Source: an uncultured Erysipelotrichaceae bacterium
GTDB taxonomy: Bacteria; Bacillota_I; Bacilli_A; RF39; UBA660
Direction of reading: 5' to 3'
Assembly: GCA_902791625.1 (NCBI GenBank)
Contig: CADAWN010000003.1
Location: 1-64,000, forward strand
Length of the DNA: 64,000 nt
The notes beneath the pieces were generated by a model. It was given only the letters and a program-made list of their open reading frames with translations, was not told the DNA's origin and made no database searches. Numbering within the stretch: the stretch's first letter is position 1; each line of letters begins with the position of its first letter. A program made the translations under genes and the position numbers. Of the stretch, positions 63,306 to 64,000 are shown one piece after another.

Positions 63306-64000
63306 ATGTTAAAAGAAGTAAAAAAAGAAACTAAGAAAATTGATATTAAAGCAGGAATGGCTTTATGTGATATACAAGATGATTTTGATAGTTTTAATCA
63401 AGAAATTAAGAAAATTATGACTAGTAGTAATAGTACTATTGATATATATAGATTATATAGAATTTCTATGGGTGAAAAAATAAAAGGTGTCAAGGAAAAT
63501 GAGAATCTAATAAAATTTTATCTTCAAAATGAAGAAGTAATAACAAAAATAAAGAAAAATTGCTCAATCAATGATTTTATATCTAACAACTATACTCAAG
63601 AAGGTAATATTTCTGATACTTCTTGTATAAAAGAATTACATGAATACTTAAACAAACATAAGAATAATAAAGAACAAATATTAAAATTACTTAATAAACT
63701 TAATAATTTAGGATTTTCTAGTATTATTTTTGATGAAGAATTAGATTTCACAAATGATAAATATAGTATTAATGATATATTTAATCGTAATGAAGAAGTA
63801 GTATATTTAGATAATATAGATGTAGTACCAAATTATGATTTTGGAGTAGTTGATTATAGAACTAAAAATTCTAATTATAAAATGATTTTAAAAACATTAT
63901 GTTTTGATTTTTCAAGAAGTAATAGAACTATAGCATTAAATAGTTTGTTATTTAATATTGATGAACTACCAAAAAAAATAGATAAAGAAACAATATTTGA
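63306..64000 (+). CDS. Unknown protein, partial (runs off window end)
   Basis: Starts ATG 63306 after GGAGGAG and stays open for over 230 codons to the edge. Asn/Lys/Ile-rich, no signal or membrane segment in the visible part (MLKEVKKETKKIDIKAGMAL at the start). Not recognised. No known motif seen. Confidence 0.7.
   Translation, partial: MLKEVKKETKKIDIKAGMALCDIQDDFDSFNQEIKKIMTSSNSTIDIYRLYRISMGEKIKGVKENENLIKFYLQNEEVITKIKKNCSINDFISNNYTQEGNISDTSCIKELHEYLNKHKNNKEQILKLLNKLNNLGFSSIIFDEELDFTNDKYSINDIFNRNEEVVYLDNIDVVPNYDFGVVDYRTKNSNYKMILKTLCFDFSRSNRTIALNSLLFNIDELPKKIDKETIF

Noticed and set aside
1-64000. Genetic code 4 (UGA = Trp)
   Set aside because: All frames are intact in the standard code and Trp is TGG throughout, so reassignment is not needed; TGA avoidance is reported instead.

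Overview
This 64 kb window is the replication-origin region of a very AT-rich (by eye about 25-30 % GC) Firmicute of the class Bacilli. Several features look intermediate between Bacillus and Mollicutes. Gene order around oriC is Bacillus-like (gyrB, recF, dnaN, dnaA, then rpmH, rnpA, yidC, khpB, mnmE, mnmG, rsmG, noc, parA, parB). The genome encodes Spo0A, ComK and a type VII secretion system, yet its tmRNA tag ends in the Mollicutes-like AFA, and TGA is almost absent as a stop codon (2 of 59 complete genes, both inside ATGA start/stop overlaps). An uncultured gut lineage near RF39/Erysipelotrichia is my best guess. That placement is inference, not something the sequence proves.

Layout. 1-6300, minus strand: gyrB (cut by the window edge), recF, a comK homologue where yaaA usually sits, dnaN, dnaA. 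6300-6530: oriC with near-consensus DnaA boxes, a second small cluster lying between dnaA and dnaN. 6558-17752, plus strand: ribosome/RNA-processing genes, tRNA wobble-modification enzymes, noc-parA-parB, a DUF951 protein and an AbgT-like transporter. 17814-23301: ychF and the str operon (rpsL, rpsG, fusA, tuf), with rpsL frame-disrupted. 23347-31627: a FemAB-type ligase, murD, gap, a kinase-fold protein with a frameshift-like 5' end, pgk, an unknown, tpiA and spo0A. 31734-36588: a secreted protein with a near-perfect promoter, a NatAB-type exporter, a DUF853 ATPase and a PH-domain membrane protein.

36654-51255: uvrB and uvrA, normally neighbours, are separated by a 9.7 kb type VII secretion island. 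It encodes EssC, EsaB, a lipoprotein with a zinc-protease-like HETNH motif, WXG100 and YxG-variant helical proteins, and a DUF4176 protein with 87-bp tandem repeats. The island has its own promoters and terminators and no visible EssA, EssB or EsaA. 51265-54565: lgt, yvcK, whiA, clpP. 54669-62240: a TGS/uridine-kinase fusion, a transglutaminase-like protein, secG, rnr, a CapA-like protein, smpB and ssrA. 62372-64000: small membrane proteins and a partial unknown gene.

The most interesting thread is regulatory. The comK upstream region carries three Spo0A-box-like heptamers spaced exactly 10 bp apart, and the spo0A upstream region carries another perfect box. This suggests that a Spo0A-to-ComK connection like that of Bacillus subtilis exists in a reduced, Mollicutes-adjacent genome. 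Two likely frameshifts (rpsL, and the kinase-fold gene in an A-run) should be checked against reads before being taken as biology.
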